NCBI GenBank assembly: GCA_932294295.1
Contig: OW028585.1
Coordinates: forward strand, 2,328,001 to 2,392,000
Source of the DNA: Alitta virens
Taxonomy: Eukaryota > Annelida > Polychaeta > Phyllodocida > Nereididae
Direction of reading: 5' to 3'
Length of the DNA: 64,000 nt
In this document: piece after piece, positions 47,208 to 56,819 of the stretch
How the letters are laid out: every line of letters starts with the position of its first letter
Position numbering within the stretch: the stretch's first letter is position 1
Translations under genes and position numbers: made by a program
The notes under the pieces: generated by a model
Told to the model about the DNA's origin: nothing
Seen by the model: only the letters and a program-made list of their open reading frames with translations
Database searches by the model: none

Positions 47208-48145
47208 ACGTATTTAAATGAATACAGTTAAAATACAAATAAAGATAAATCTTGAAGGTATATTTTGTATGGAACGATACTCAACACGCCCATTTTTAGG
47301 CATTATATCACTATATCATATTTATTGATTTTTCTAGATGTCATCTCATCATTACATTTAATTATGTATAATTATTGATTAATTATTTAGATTAATTAAT
47401 TTAATAAGGTTCAATAAATTTATTTAAAATGATATCATATAGCTGAGGGGCTTGCTGCTGAAGCGCTTTATGTTCTTTTTGTGCTGTAATACCAGAGGAT
47501 GAATTAGTTTATAATTACTTGATTAAAAATGTTTGGATTAATTAATTCTCATAACTTAATAAATTTATTAAAATTATACTGTATAGCTGAGGTTGTAAAC
47601 ATATGCTGCTGAAGCTTTTTATGTTTTTTTGGTACCACGCTACCAGTGGGAATTTAGGAACTATGAATGTGTATTGTGTCGCTACCTAGTGATAAGAGTA
47701 AAGCTAAAGACTATTCATATATATTTATATATACTATAGTATGATTGGATAATTCAAAATGTGCAAAAATAATGGAATATTTAAATTAGCTGGGTGTCAA
47801 CCAATAACATGATAGGCATATTATCACGTGATCAATTCGGAGTTAGGGGAACTATTTAAGCTAGACGTATCATTTGCGTTGCATCCTGTGGTAATCTCAC
47901 AAAGTAAGTGAATGATATATAAAAAGGGTTTTAGAGAAGATTTTATATTTGTGTTATCAAGAGAGATTATTTAAAAAAAAAATGGATTTGTAACAGACAA
48001 TAGTCATTTGCAATGGTTCTTTGAGTGTATTTATGTATTTCCTATAATTTTCTATATTTGCTGCAATTGCCTATATCAATGAAGTGTTGTGTGTTGGTGT
48101 GCTTGACAGTTAATAGCTTACATGTTAGAGGCAACTTTCAGAGGT
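47208..48145. repeat. Non-coding, with an imperfect direct repeat of about 120 bp
   Basis: 47392-47510 and 47534-47660 share GATTAATTAATT, TATAGCTGAGG, GCTGCTGAAGC.TTTATGTT and TACCAG blocks in the same order. The rest is AT-rich with no gene seen. Confidence 0.55.
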
Positions 48146-48153
48146 GTAGTTAG
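48146..48153. repeat. 8-bp target site duplication, left
   Basis: GTAGTTAG directly before the transposon end, repeated exactly at 51799-51806. Confidence 0.92.
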
Positions 48154-48433
48154 TAGGGTGCATCAGAATTCCCAAACTTGGAAAATCAATCTTCTGTAGT
48201 CATAAATCTGTTCTACCACACAAAAAACATTCTGTGAAAATTTTACATTAATTGAGCTATGCCTAGGTATGCCACCATCGCTTTGAAAATATTTAATTAT
48301 ATTTTATTATGAAAATATGGTTTTTCAGTAATAACTCCAAAACTAAGGCAAATAAGCCTATTATTACTATGAAAGTTGAATATAAATATTGGGTTTCTGC
48401 ACATTTTGAGCCTATTTGCAAGTCTCTAGGTGG
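48154..48433 (+). repeat. Left terminal inverted repeat of the hAT-like transposon
   Basis: Pairs with 51559-51798: blocks TAGGGTGCATCA, TTCTGTAGTCA.AAATCTGTTCT, ATCGCTTTGAAA, AAGTTGAATATAAA and TTTGCAAGTCTCTAGG recur inverted. The left copy has about 45 extra bases near 48215-48275. Confidence 0.88.
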
Positions 48434-48713
48434 AACAGTTCTTCAGATATGAAATGAAATATGCCTGTGAAATTATGTGATATAGAATGGTTAGAATTTA
48501 GAGTTTCCAGCATTGATGTGGGTCTTTTACTTGGCCTAGTCTCATGTGATCGACAGGCAGCAGACTAGTTGTTGATTAGTTGTTGATAGTGGTAGTTGGC
48601 TAATTGTAGCAAATATCATTTGGCAAAACTTGGCAAAAGAGTCATTTTACAAATCCGCGTGAAGGTCTTGAGATCTTGGAAGACAGAAGTTCAGGTACCG
48701 AAGTAAAGAGGCC

Positions 48714-51060
48714 ATGGCTAAAACTCGCAAGTCAAAAGATATATTTGGTCTTGGGCCTGGTATCAATGACAATGATGCTAATATTACAGGCAGCAAACTT
48801 CCTAATGAAATGCAAGTACTGAGGTGCATGCTCTTCCACATCAAGAATGGTTCTTCTAAGAACCGGACACAAAATGAAGCTGCAAAAATAGTTTTGCAGC
48901 AAATAGAGACCTTCTATGCAAAGGCAAATATACCCTTGGTGTCTGAATGGTATGCTTGTCAAAGGCTTGTTAAGCTAGTAAATAATAACAAGAAATTGAG
49001 GGATATCCCTGTGAAGAGAAGGTCAACACCATATGTTCAGAGCCTAGTTGAGAAAACCAAAAAAGATCTGGAAAAGACATTTCGACTGTGGCCTGAAAAT
49101 GCCGAAGAACTCATCAAGAATGAGCAGGACAGAAAGTTTTTGTAATCTATGAAGTCGGACAGAGTGGCAACATTAGGTTGTTTTGATATGAAGTTAGCCC
49201 AGAAAATTCAGAGAAAGGAAGACAGGGCAGAAGGAATGAAAAAGATCAGACAGAAAGAGAAGGCCTACATGGATAATTTTGAGAAAACTTTTCTCTCACT
49301 CAGACACTCCAGACAGTGACTGTGGTGAAGAAATTGTCACAACTAGTGATGTTAGCCTTGTTAGGGAGAGCAGTGGCAAAAAAAAGAAGAGTGGTACACC
49401 TGCATTTGTTCCAAACAACATCTTGCGATCTGAACGCTTGGTGTCCCTGGCAACAAGAATGAAGATGACACCCTCACAACAGGCTGCCTATACAGAGGCA
49501 CTAATTGATGAGATAGGTGGAGATTCATCCAAGGTCTGTTTGTCATATGCTTATGCTGATCGTGTCAGAAGGCAAGTATCAGAGACAATAACACAGGACA
49601 TCAGGGATTCTTGGACTCCACCAAAACTTGCTTCACTACATTGGGATTCTAAGCTTATGCCAATGCTAACAAACCAGAATGTCAAGGAGGAGCGACTGGT
49701 CATTGCTTTAGGGGACAATGATGAAGTCAAGATTCTTGGTACACCATCTTACAAGCCTGGGGGAGAACATAAAGCTGGAGAAATCATCACACAGTTGACA
49801 AAAGATGCTCTGACAACCTGGAACTGCAGTGATAATGTTGTCAATATGGTGTTCGACACAACTGCAAGTAACACTGGGCATGTCTCAGCGGCTTGTGTCA
49901 GTATTCAACAACTTCTTGACCGGCCACTACTTTGGTCTGGATGTCGTCACCACATTGGAGAGGTAGTTGTATCTCATGTGTTTAATGACCTAAAGATAGA
50001 AGCCTCTAAGTCACCTGAGACCATGTTGTTTGTTATACTCAGAAAACATTGGGACAAGCTCCAAACTCCAGACATGGTTGACATAAATCTAAAACCTCTG
50101 GATCTGGCAGGCTTCTCCCAGGGAAACCAAAAGCTAATCTTGGCTTGGCGTGATGAGGTCTCTCAGAAAGCATCATCACAACTATCACTGAAGAGGGACG
50201 ACTACAAGGAGTTCATTGAACTATGTCTGCTGTTTCTGCAAGGCAATGTTCAAGTGCCCAAACAGCTCAGAACCCCTGGTGCTCTCCACAAGGCTAGATG
50301 GCTTGCTAAGAATATCTACTTGATCAAGATCTGTCTCATGGAAGACCAAATAAAAAAATTACCACGTGGAACCATCACTGCCCAGCAACAAGTTCAGAAA
50401 ATCCGTGACATGGCAACATTCCTAACTTTGGTGTACAGCCATTGGTGGCTTTCTTGTGAAAACGCTGTAGATGCACCTCACAATGACCTCCAGTTTATCA
50501 AGCGTTTGATTCAGTACGAGTCTCTCAACCCCACCATCTCAAGCAGTGCCCTTAAAGCTTTCCAGCGTCATATGTGGTACCTGGTAGGAGAGATGATTCC
50601 ATTGGCTCTTCTTAGCACTGTTGTCACAGATGAGCAGAAGTCATCAATCGCCAAGGCCTTGTTGAATGTTAAACCAGAAGACACTTCATCTCTGCCGCAA
50701 GCAAGGTTTGGTTTGGGCTATGGTAAACCAGTATTCCCAACAGACATTGGGCTCAACACTGAACTGGCAGAATTGGTGACAGCTGACTCCTGGTTCTTGT
50801 TTGAGAGTCTACAGCTACAACCACAATTCCTGCGAGAAGAAGTGATGACGTGGTCATCCTCCAGCTCCTACAAGACCTCCCTGGAAAATGTTAGGGCCAT
50901 CAATGTCATCAATGACAGTGCAGAACAAGGAGTGAAGATGTGTTCAGATTTCCAGCAGTCTGCCCGGAAGGAAACCAACTTTCAGAATGTCCTGCAGGTA
51001 GTGGAGAAGGACAGAAGAAGCCTGCCTAACCTGAGAAAGAGGAAAGTATCTGATGCATAA
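48714..51060 (+). pseudogene. hAT-like transposase, nearly intact (one stop, one frameshift)
   Basis: The start ATG at 48714 lies in a good context (GCCATGG). The first frame codes 143 residues to TAA at 49143. The same frame stays coding-like (Lys/Glu-rich) to about 49290, then reading shifts to the frame that runs to 51060 (593 codons). The catalytic domain shows MVFDTTASNTGH (likely first catalytic Asp), then LLWSGCRHHIGE about 25 residues later (a C-x2-H as found in hAT transposases after the second acidic residue), and a late SHWWLSCENAVDAPHNDL motif near the expected catalytic Glu region. I do not recognise a BED zinc finger. The family is inferred from motifs plus the 8-bp duplication. 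Alternatives are another RNase H-fold superfamily or a new hAT clade. Confidence 0.7.
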
Positions 51061-51558
51061 ACTGACACTTTGTGTTTTGTAAATATTGAACATAGTATAA
51101 CCTCATTCATTCTCATTAACTTTTTACGTGTTAACGACATGCCATTCCTTCTGTATTCGCTGTAAGAGTTTTTGTACATTTTGCATTGTGTTGTTTGCTA
51201 TTGAGTACTTGATAGCAACAAATTATATTGTTGGGCTTTACACAAACTGCTGTGAAATAATTATGAAAATAGTAATAAATATATGAATCTGAACATTCTT
51301 TGTTGTTTTAGTGGAGAAAAGCAATTCATAATGAGTCTCTAATACTTTATACTTTTAGGTAATGAATATTCATTATTGATTAAAATATCTTAACCATGTT
51401 TTCTTTTATGATAGTGGATACCATTGGACAGCTGTATACATTGATATATCTTGGAATGAATGTCAAAATAGCGAAAGATATATCTTTAGGCATTACAATA
51501 TTTGAGATTCGCATCAAGTACTTGAAAAAAAACTCCATATTTCAAGAATAATCAGTTA

Positions 51559-51798
51559 GAGTGGTCCTAGAGACTTGCAAATAGGCTCAGAATGTGCAGA
51601 AACACCAAGTTTATATTCAACTTTAATAGTAACTATAGCTCTACTGGCCTTAGTTTTTGAGTTATTTGGGAAAAACCATTATTTACATATAAAAATCAAT
51701 AACAAAATTTCAAAGCGACGGTCACAGAACAGATTTGTGACTACAGAAAGTTGAATTTCAAAGGTTTTTAAAAATCATGTTAATTTGATGCACCCTAG
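51559..51798 (+). repeat. Right terminal inverted repeat of the hAT-like transposon
   Basis: Inverse of 48154-48433, ending GATGCACCCTA at 51798 directly before the second GTAGTTAG. Confidence 0.88.
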
Positions 51799-51806
51799 TA
51801 GTTAGG
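51799..51806. repeat. 8-bp target site duplication, right
   Basis: GTAGTTAG, identical to 48146-48153. Confidence 0.92.
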
Positions 51807-52245
51807 TATTTCACACTTTCCTTGTTGGCTTCCTTTAGCATGTTTAGCCATTCTGAATTATATTTAGTCAAGCACACATGTATGGAATTATAAGGTCTTC
51901 AGATATACAGCTATAATCAATTGTAAGTACATGTATAGCTTATAATCATTTTATAGTTTATTATATATGTTAAAGCCTATCTATAGTATTTTGTGCTTAT
52001 CCAATTTATGTAATTTATAAAGACCTATTGTGGATTGAGGTTTGCTTGAGTCTAACAATCCTGTAGTATCTTTAGTAATGCTTTCTTTTCTCTTAATTGC
52101 AGTTAACCACTTGCACACACAAATGATGTTTGAATATATGAGAATAAAGTGTGTTACAAAATTATCTGACTGAAGTCCTTAAAAGTATTATTATGGATCT
52201 CCTGAGAAATTGTTAAACTAGCACCTTAACAAGTGTCATAAATTA
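51807..52245. other. Non-coding sequence
   Basis: AT-rich; no gene, TIR or tandem repeat recognised. Confidence 0.5.
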
Positions 52246-52740
52246 TTGACAGAGGCTTTGTCTATCAATAAAACTAATCATCTCTTCGCAGTTGAAAATT
52301 ATTCGGAAATTTTATGGTGTATAAAAAAAATTATATCAAGGGAGTGTCCTGAAATCTTACATCAGGATCACACGTGTAAATGTGAAGAATGGTTATTAAA
52401 CAGTCCTTTGGACTGGGTTGTTCATAAAGAATATGAAATGTATGACATGATGGGAGTTAGAATATTTGGTGAGGCCGAGGATTGCTGGTTAACAAGAAGT
52501 TTGAAAACTATTTTCATCTTACAACAACATTTTGATCCCAACAATCAAGCTCTTGTAAGGTTAGAAGAAGATTATGAATTTTTAGAATTTCAATTATACT
52601 ACAGGGAAATTGAAGAAATTGATCTAGCTAGAAGGTATTTTAATATTTTGAAAAATCTGGAAGCTTATTTAAGTGAAAAATGCCCTACTCTTTCTGTAAA
52701 AGTTTTTTGCTTTTTTGTAATAACTTTTCACGTTTCGTAA
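52246..52740 (+). CDS. Unrecognised ORF next to Polinton remnants
   Basis: About 164 codons with protein-like composition, rich in acidic and aromatic residues in the second half (EEDYEFLEFQLYYREIEEIDLARRY spans residues about 107-131). A small CKCEEW cluster lies near residue 45. I do not recognise a domain. The first codon of the open frame is TTG, so the true start is likely further downstream or in another exon. It lies upstream of, and in the same direction as, the integrase fragments at 53791, so it may belong to the same element. It could also be a host gene fragment. Confidence 0.4.
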   Translation: MTEALSINKTNHLFAVENYSEILWCIKKIISRECPEILHQDHTCKCEEWLLNSPLDWVVHKEYEMYDMMGVRIFGEAEDCWLTRSLKTIFILQQHFDPNNQALVRLEEDYEFLEFQLYYREIEEIDLARRYFNILKNLEAYLSEKCPTLSVKVFCFFVITFHVS

Positions 52741-52998
52741 GATTATTAATAAACAAATAGAAAGTGACCCTACAGCGTGTTGGCTAACTCAAAAAATTGA
52801 AAAATATCGTCACATCTGTTTAATCTATGACATAGCTCAAGGGATTTAAGATTAATATTACAACTTTATTATATTGGTTTTCTGTCTATAGCTTTGAAGA
52901 GTAATTCGTCAAGATGATTCTCATGTACTGGGCAGTGTCAGGCTAAAGACTTTGTAAAGAAGAAAGCCATGATGTCATTTTATTTAAAAGTGAACCAT

Positions 52999-53243
52999 TC
53001 CTTTCACTTGAGAGCTGCAGGAAAAATTACCAACAATATGTCAATGAAGGAATCATCACAGCCATCACATCAGAATTCCTAAGTTACTCAGTAAGATATA
53101 TAGTGGATAACTCTGAAGTGGAGTCTGCCTCTGATTCTGAAAATGATTCAGATTCTGATAGCGATTCTGAAATAGACTCTGTAGACATACTATATGGTAG
53201 TAGTGGCTCAGCACATCATAAGAAAATCTCAGAAGATGAATAA
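52999..53243 (+). pseudogene. Short acidic Ser/Asp-rich reading frame
   Basis: The plus strand reads a stretch of Asp-Ser and Glu-Ser repeats (about 53115-53185) ending in HHKKISEDE and a stop at 53241-53243. No clear start. The acidic tract is low complexity and may be the tail of a degraded protein in the same element. Weak. Confidence 0.25.
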
Positions 53244-53790
53244 ATAGAGGCAAAGCCCTTCACAGCAATGTAAGAATGAAATGGACTATATATCTTTTGG
53301 ACAAATGTACACACGAAGACCACTGGATCCAGCAAGAAACTTCAAAAGACACTTTTTTAACATTAAGAGACTGTTTGGTAAATTTTTGGGACTCCCAATT
53401 TGAAAGATTTAACCCAAGTGTGAAATATGAAGTTATCATTAACTTGATGAATTAATATTGTGTAAAGAATTTTTTATATCTCTCATTTACTGCTTTATAT
53501 AATGAAATTGTAAACTAGAGAATATGCTATGATATGATATAGTGTGTGTTGATATGATATGATATGATTGATATTAAAAATTAGTACTCATCTGTTCAGT
53601 TTTACTTCACGTTTTTTTTTTAGTAACTATATTATATAAGTTTACAAGATCCTTCATTAGTTAGATAGTTATTTATATTTATAGACCACTCGATCACCTA
53701 AATTTCAGTATCACGGGAGACACAGTATGAATCACATCTTGAACAAAGGGTAAGATAGTTTTTTGTGTAAAGCACTTCAGAGCTCATAAA
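53244..53790. other. Non-coding, AT-rich
   Basis: A short GATATGAT tandem repeat lies near 53530-53572. No gene seen. Confidence 0.5.
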
Positions 53791-54937
53791 ATGAACAAGC
53801 GGCACCATTCTTATCTAAGTAAGATTTATTACAACCCGAGGTCACCTGAAAGTTTCACCAGTAAAAATAAAATTTGGAAGCTTATACAATCAAGAAAAGA
53901 TAAACATAAAGGGCTCACTTTGGAAATTTTACAAGAATGGCTACAGAGGGAAGACCCCCGTCTGTTCATAAACAAAGCACTTCAAAATTTAAAAGAGAAA
54001 AAGTAATAGTGTCATGGAGAGATGAACAATGGTCAGCTGACTTAATGGCCAAGAGAAATATAAAAGCGCAAAATGATAATATAACATTTATTTTAGTTAC
54101 AGTTGATGTGTTTTCTAAATTTGCATGGTTACAGCCTCTACTTAATAAAAAAGCTGAGACTGTTAAAAGAGCCTTTTAAAAAGTGTTAGAACAGGGGCGT
54201 AAACCGCAACGATTATGGGTAGATGCAGGAAGCGAATTTCAAAATAAATTACTGAAGAAATATTTCTTAGAAAATGACATCCATATGTTTATAGCTAGAT
54301 CTGAGTAAATCGATGTTTGCCGAAAGATTAATTAAAACTTGAAAATTAAAATTATTTAAATATATGTACTATAAGCAGACTTACAGGTACGTAGACGTTT
54401 TACCTAAAATACTACAATCTTATAATGATTCTTACCATAGATCAATCAAAATGGCTCCATCAAGTGTAAACGATACTAATGAACTTGACATATATTTAAG
54501 AGATTACACGCCTTACGTTAATAAAATTAATCCGCCGACTGAAAAAAGTTCACTAGAGAAAGGAACTTTGGTAAGAGTGTCACACTCTAAAGAACCATTT
54601 TCTAGATCTTATAATGAGACTTTCAGTGAGGAAATATATATTATTGATCAAGTTATCAATTCCTACCCAAGAAGATATGCTTTAGTGGATTCCTTACAGG
54701 AAAAAGTGAAGGGAACTTTTTACAGTAAGGAGCTACAATTTGTTCACCCTGACGAAAAATAGAGAATACAAAATAGACAACCTTTTAAAATACAGAAAGA
54801 ACAAAAAAGAAGCTCTAGTTTCTTGGTACGGCTACAGTAGTAAGTTCAATTGTTGGGTACTTGTTGTTAGCGATGATGCAACACAATTTTTTCAAATGTC
54901 CAATGAAAAAACAAAATGCTTTTACGTATATTTTTAA
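53791..54937 (+). pseudogene. Polinton/Maverick-type integrase with chromodomain, broken
   Basis: Pieces in three frames: 53791-54006 resembles the N-terminal helical region of Polinton integrases (YYNPRSPESF motif); 53937-54179 starts the RNase H-fold core (QWSADLMA with the first catalytic Asp, then VDVFSKFAWLQPL); after a stop near 54177 comes WVDAGSEFQNK with the second Asp; 54364-54762 holds the post-core region (SYNDSYHRSIKMAPSS); 54740-54937 resembles a chromodomain (LLKYRKNKKEALVSWYGY ... NCWV). In family knowledge, this integrase inserts Polinton DNA and chromodomains direct target choice. The catalytic Glu region is lost to stops near 54305. Inactive relic. Confidence 0.8.
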
Positions 54938-55118
54938 TTCTCCATTTACTTTAGAAGGAAATTGGTACTTAAGTTTAAGGGACATAACCATTACATTAAG
55001 TAATTCTATAACTGAATTGAACCCCATTTTAGTAGCCGTAGAATTAGATCAAGTAACAGGAAATGTAAGAGACGGGGTAGAATGCACAGTTTTAAAAAGA
55101 GTTATTTTTAAACCTTAG
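54861..55118 (+). pseudogene. Fragment possibly from a Polinton capsid-type protein
   Basis: An 85-codon frame overlapping the chromodomain end in another frame. The stretch FTLEGNWYLSLRDITI recalls the 'LEG.WEV.L.EI' start found in minor-capsid-like proteins of Polinton-type elements. The frame stops at 55118 and the next 75 bp still read like protein. At 55196 the sequence changes abruptly into the GPCR segmental duplication. Assignment is tentative. Confidence 0.35.
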
Positions 55119-55195
55119 CAAGGTGCTAAATCGATAACAGCTTCATTCAACCATTCTGATGGGTTTAGGATAAGAACGCCATATCTTGCCAGATT

Positions 55196-56750
55196 AGATT
55201 TCCAGTTCAACCTGTAGTTGAAATGTATTGACCAACTACAGCAGGTGACTGTTCTACACAGGTTACCGTAAGGGCAGTTTCATTCTGTTTAAGATTATCT
55301 AATAGCTAAAAAGTAGGGTTGCACTGCATGTTGTGCTATTTTATTAAGCAACTTTGAAATTTGCTCTATCTCCCACATCAAACTAGTTAAAAAGGTACTG
55401 CAATCACCAAATTTAGAAAACTTGAATTTAACAAAATGCCTCAATATGAAGTAGTTGTCAAATTAATATCACCGCTTCTCTGTGTTATTTTGCAGCCATT
55501 CAATTTTGCTCGCTGATTTAAAAGAAATTTTCAAGCAAGGAATAATGATCTTAGAAACTGTTTATATTGTTACCCTCTTATAACATATCAAACAGAATAA
55601 TTTTAGAAGCTGTTCAGATTATGTTTAAGGCGTGAATAGTGTGACTACCAGAGAAAGTAACGCATGGTGGTTAAAATGCCCAAAATGTTGGCCATTAAAA
55701 TTAAATTCGTAAATTGACAAGTAAGAAGAGAAAGGAAAATTTCACTTTTCAAAAAGCTGTGGAAGGAGCGTTTCAACCTTAGACATTCAAGTATAACCAC
55801 AAGGAAGACTGACCAACTATTTTCGGTGAATGGGAAAAATGTATGCTAATCTTTGTGCAAGGAATGGTTGCCAAGACTGTTAATAAATGTGAGACATTGC
55901 ACATCACACTCAGAAAAGCATCAATACTTGAATCTGCATAGCTGGGTACATTATGAAATTATCATGTTTGGGTTATTAGTCCATAATGAGAAAACTAAGT
56001 TATATTTCTCACATTTTGTGGCATCATGAAACACCAATATCAAACTTTAATTTTGAACTTTTCTCCAATATCGTGTATGCGAAAATCTCAGCAAATAATA
56101 TGGTTGCTGGATTACTATGCATGCAGTATATTTCATGTCATGCATGCAGTGCAATTGTCTTTTTAAACCAAACATTGATAATTTGCATTGGGGCCAACAT
56201 GTATACACTTGGCTGTATCACTTGGATGGGCATTTTACAAAATGCTGACTTAGTATATTATTTAGCAGAGACTAACCAGATAGCGTTCCAACGGTTTCAA
56301 TGTTGGCAGATTTGGGTTGTGGTATAATTCATTAAGTATCAATAAAATATGCACGTACATTATCAATAATGATTATCGTTATCATGATCACCTATCAGAT
56401 AGGGGCCCCCAGATTGCTTCTTGTCATCTCTTCTCATTTTTATTTCAGTTTACTTCATTGTTTAAATAACAATTTAGGGTGATGGCTCCTTTGATGGGGC
56501 CCTTAGTTCAGTCTAGGCAGTCTTATGGTTAATCAGGCCCTGAAATGCGCAGATGTCATAAAAATTAATCATTTGATTAGAGAGGTTACAAAAAAATAGA
56601 TATTATATAGGAAAATAAACATGACACCACTTCTAGATGATGCTAAAGGTTTATTAACAAAGAAAATAAAAACACATGCTCAGGCTTCCTGATAGTATGT
56701 TTTGGTATGATTTTATATGTAGTGCAAAAATATATCATAGTCATATATCA
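55196..56750. other. 3' flank of GPCR copy A
   Basis: Non-coding and conserved with the other copies. It has about 90 bp extra near 56070-56150 relative to 22140. Confidence 0.6.
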
Positions 56751-56752
56751 TA

Positions 56753-56758
56753 TTTATT
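56753..56758 (-). terminator. Polyadenylation signal of GPCR copy A
   Basis: AATAAA on the minus strand, about 60 bp after the GPCR stop codon and conserved in the other copies (near 22747 and 34250). Confidence 0.6.
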
Positions 56759-56819
56759 AAGCTGTATACATCAAACTTCTGTAATAGATTAAAATCAATT
56801 TTGGAGTCTGAGTCTCCAT

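Larger units (their letters stand above)
48154..51798 (+). mobile_element. Complete hAT-like DNA transposon, 3,645 bp
   Basis: Bounded by TAGGGTGCATCA and its inverse TGATGCACCCTA, flanked by a perfect 8-bp duplication GTAGTTAG. The 8-bp duplication and the TAGGG-type terminus are known traits of the hAT superfamily. Long imperfect TIRs run to about 48433 and from about 51559 inward. The interior holds one transposase gene on the plus strand with one stop and one frameshift. It is likely a recent insertion, judging by the perfect duplication. Confidence 0.9.
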
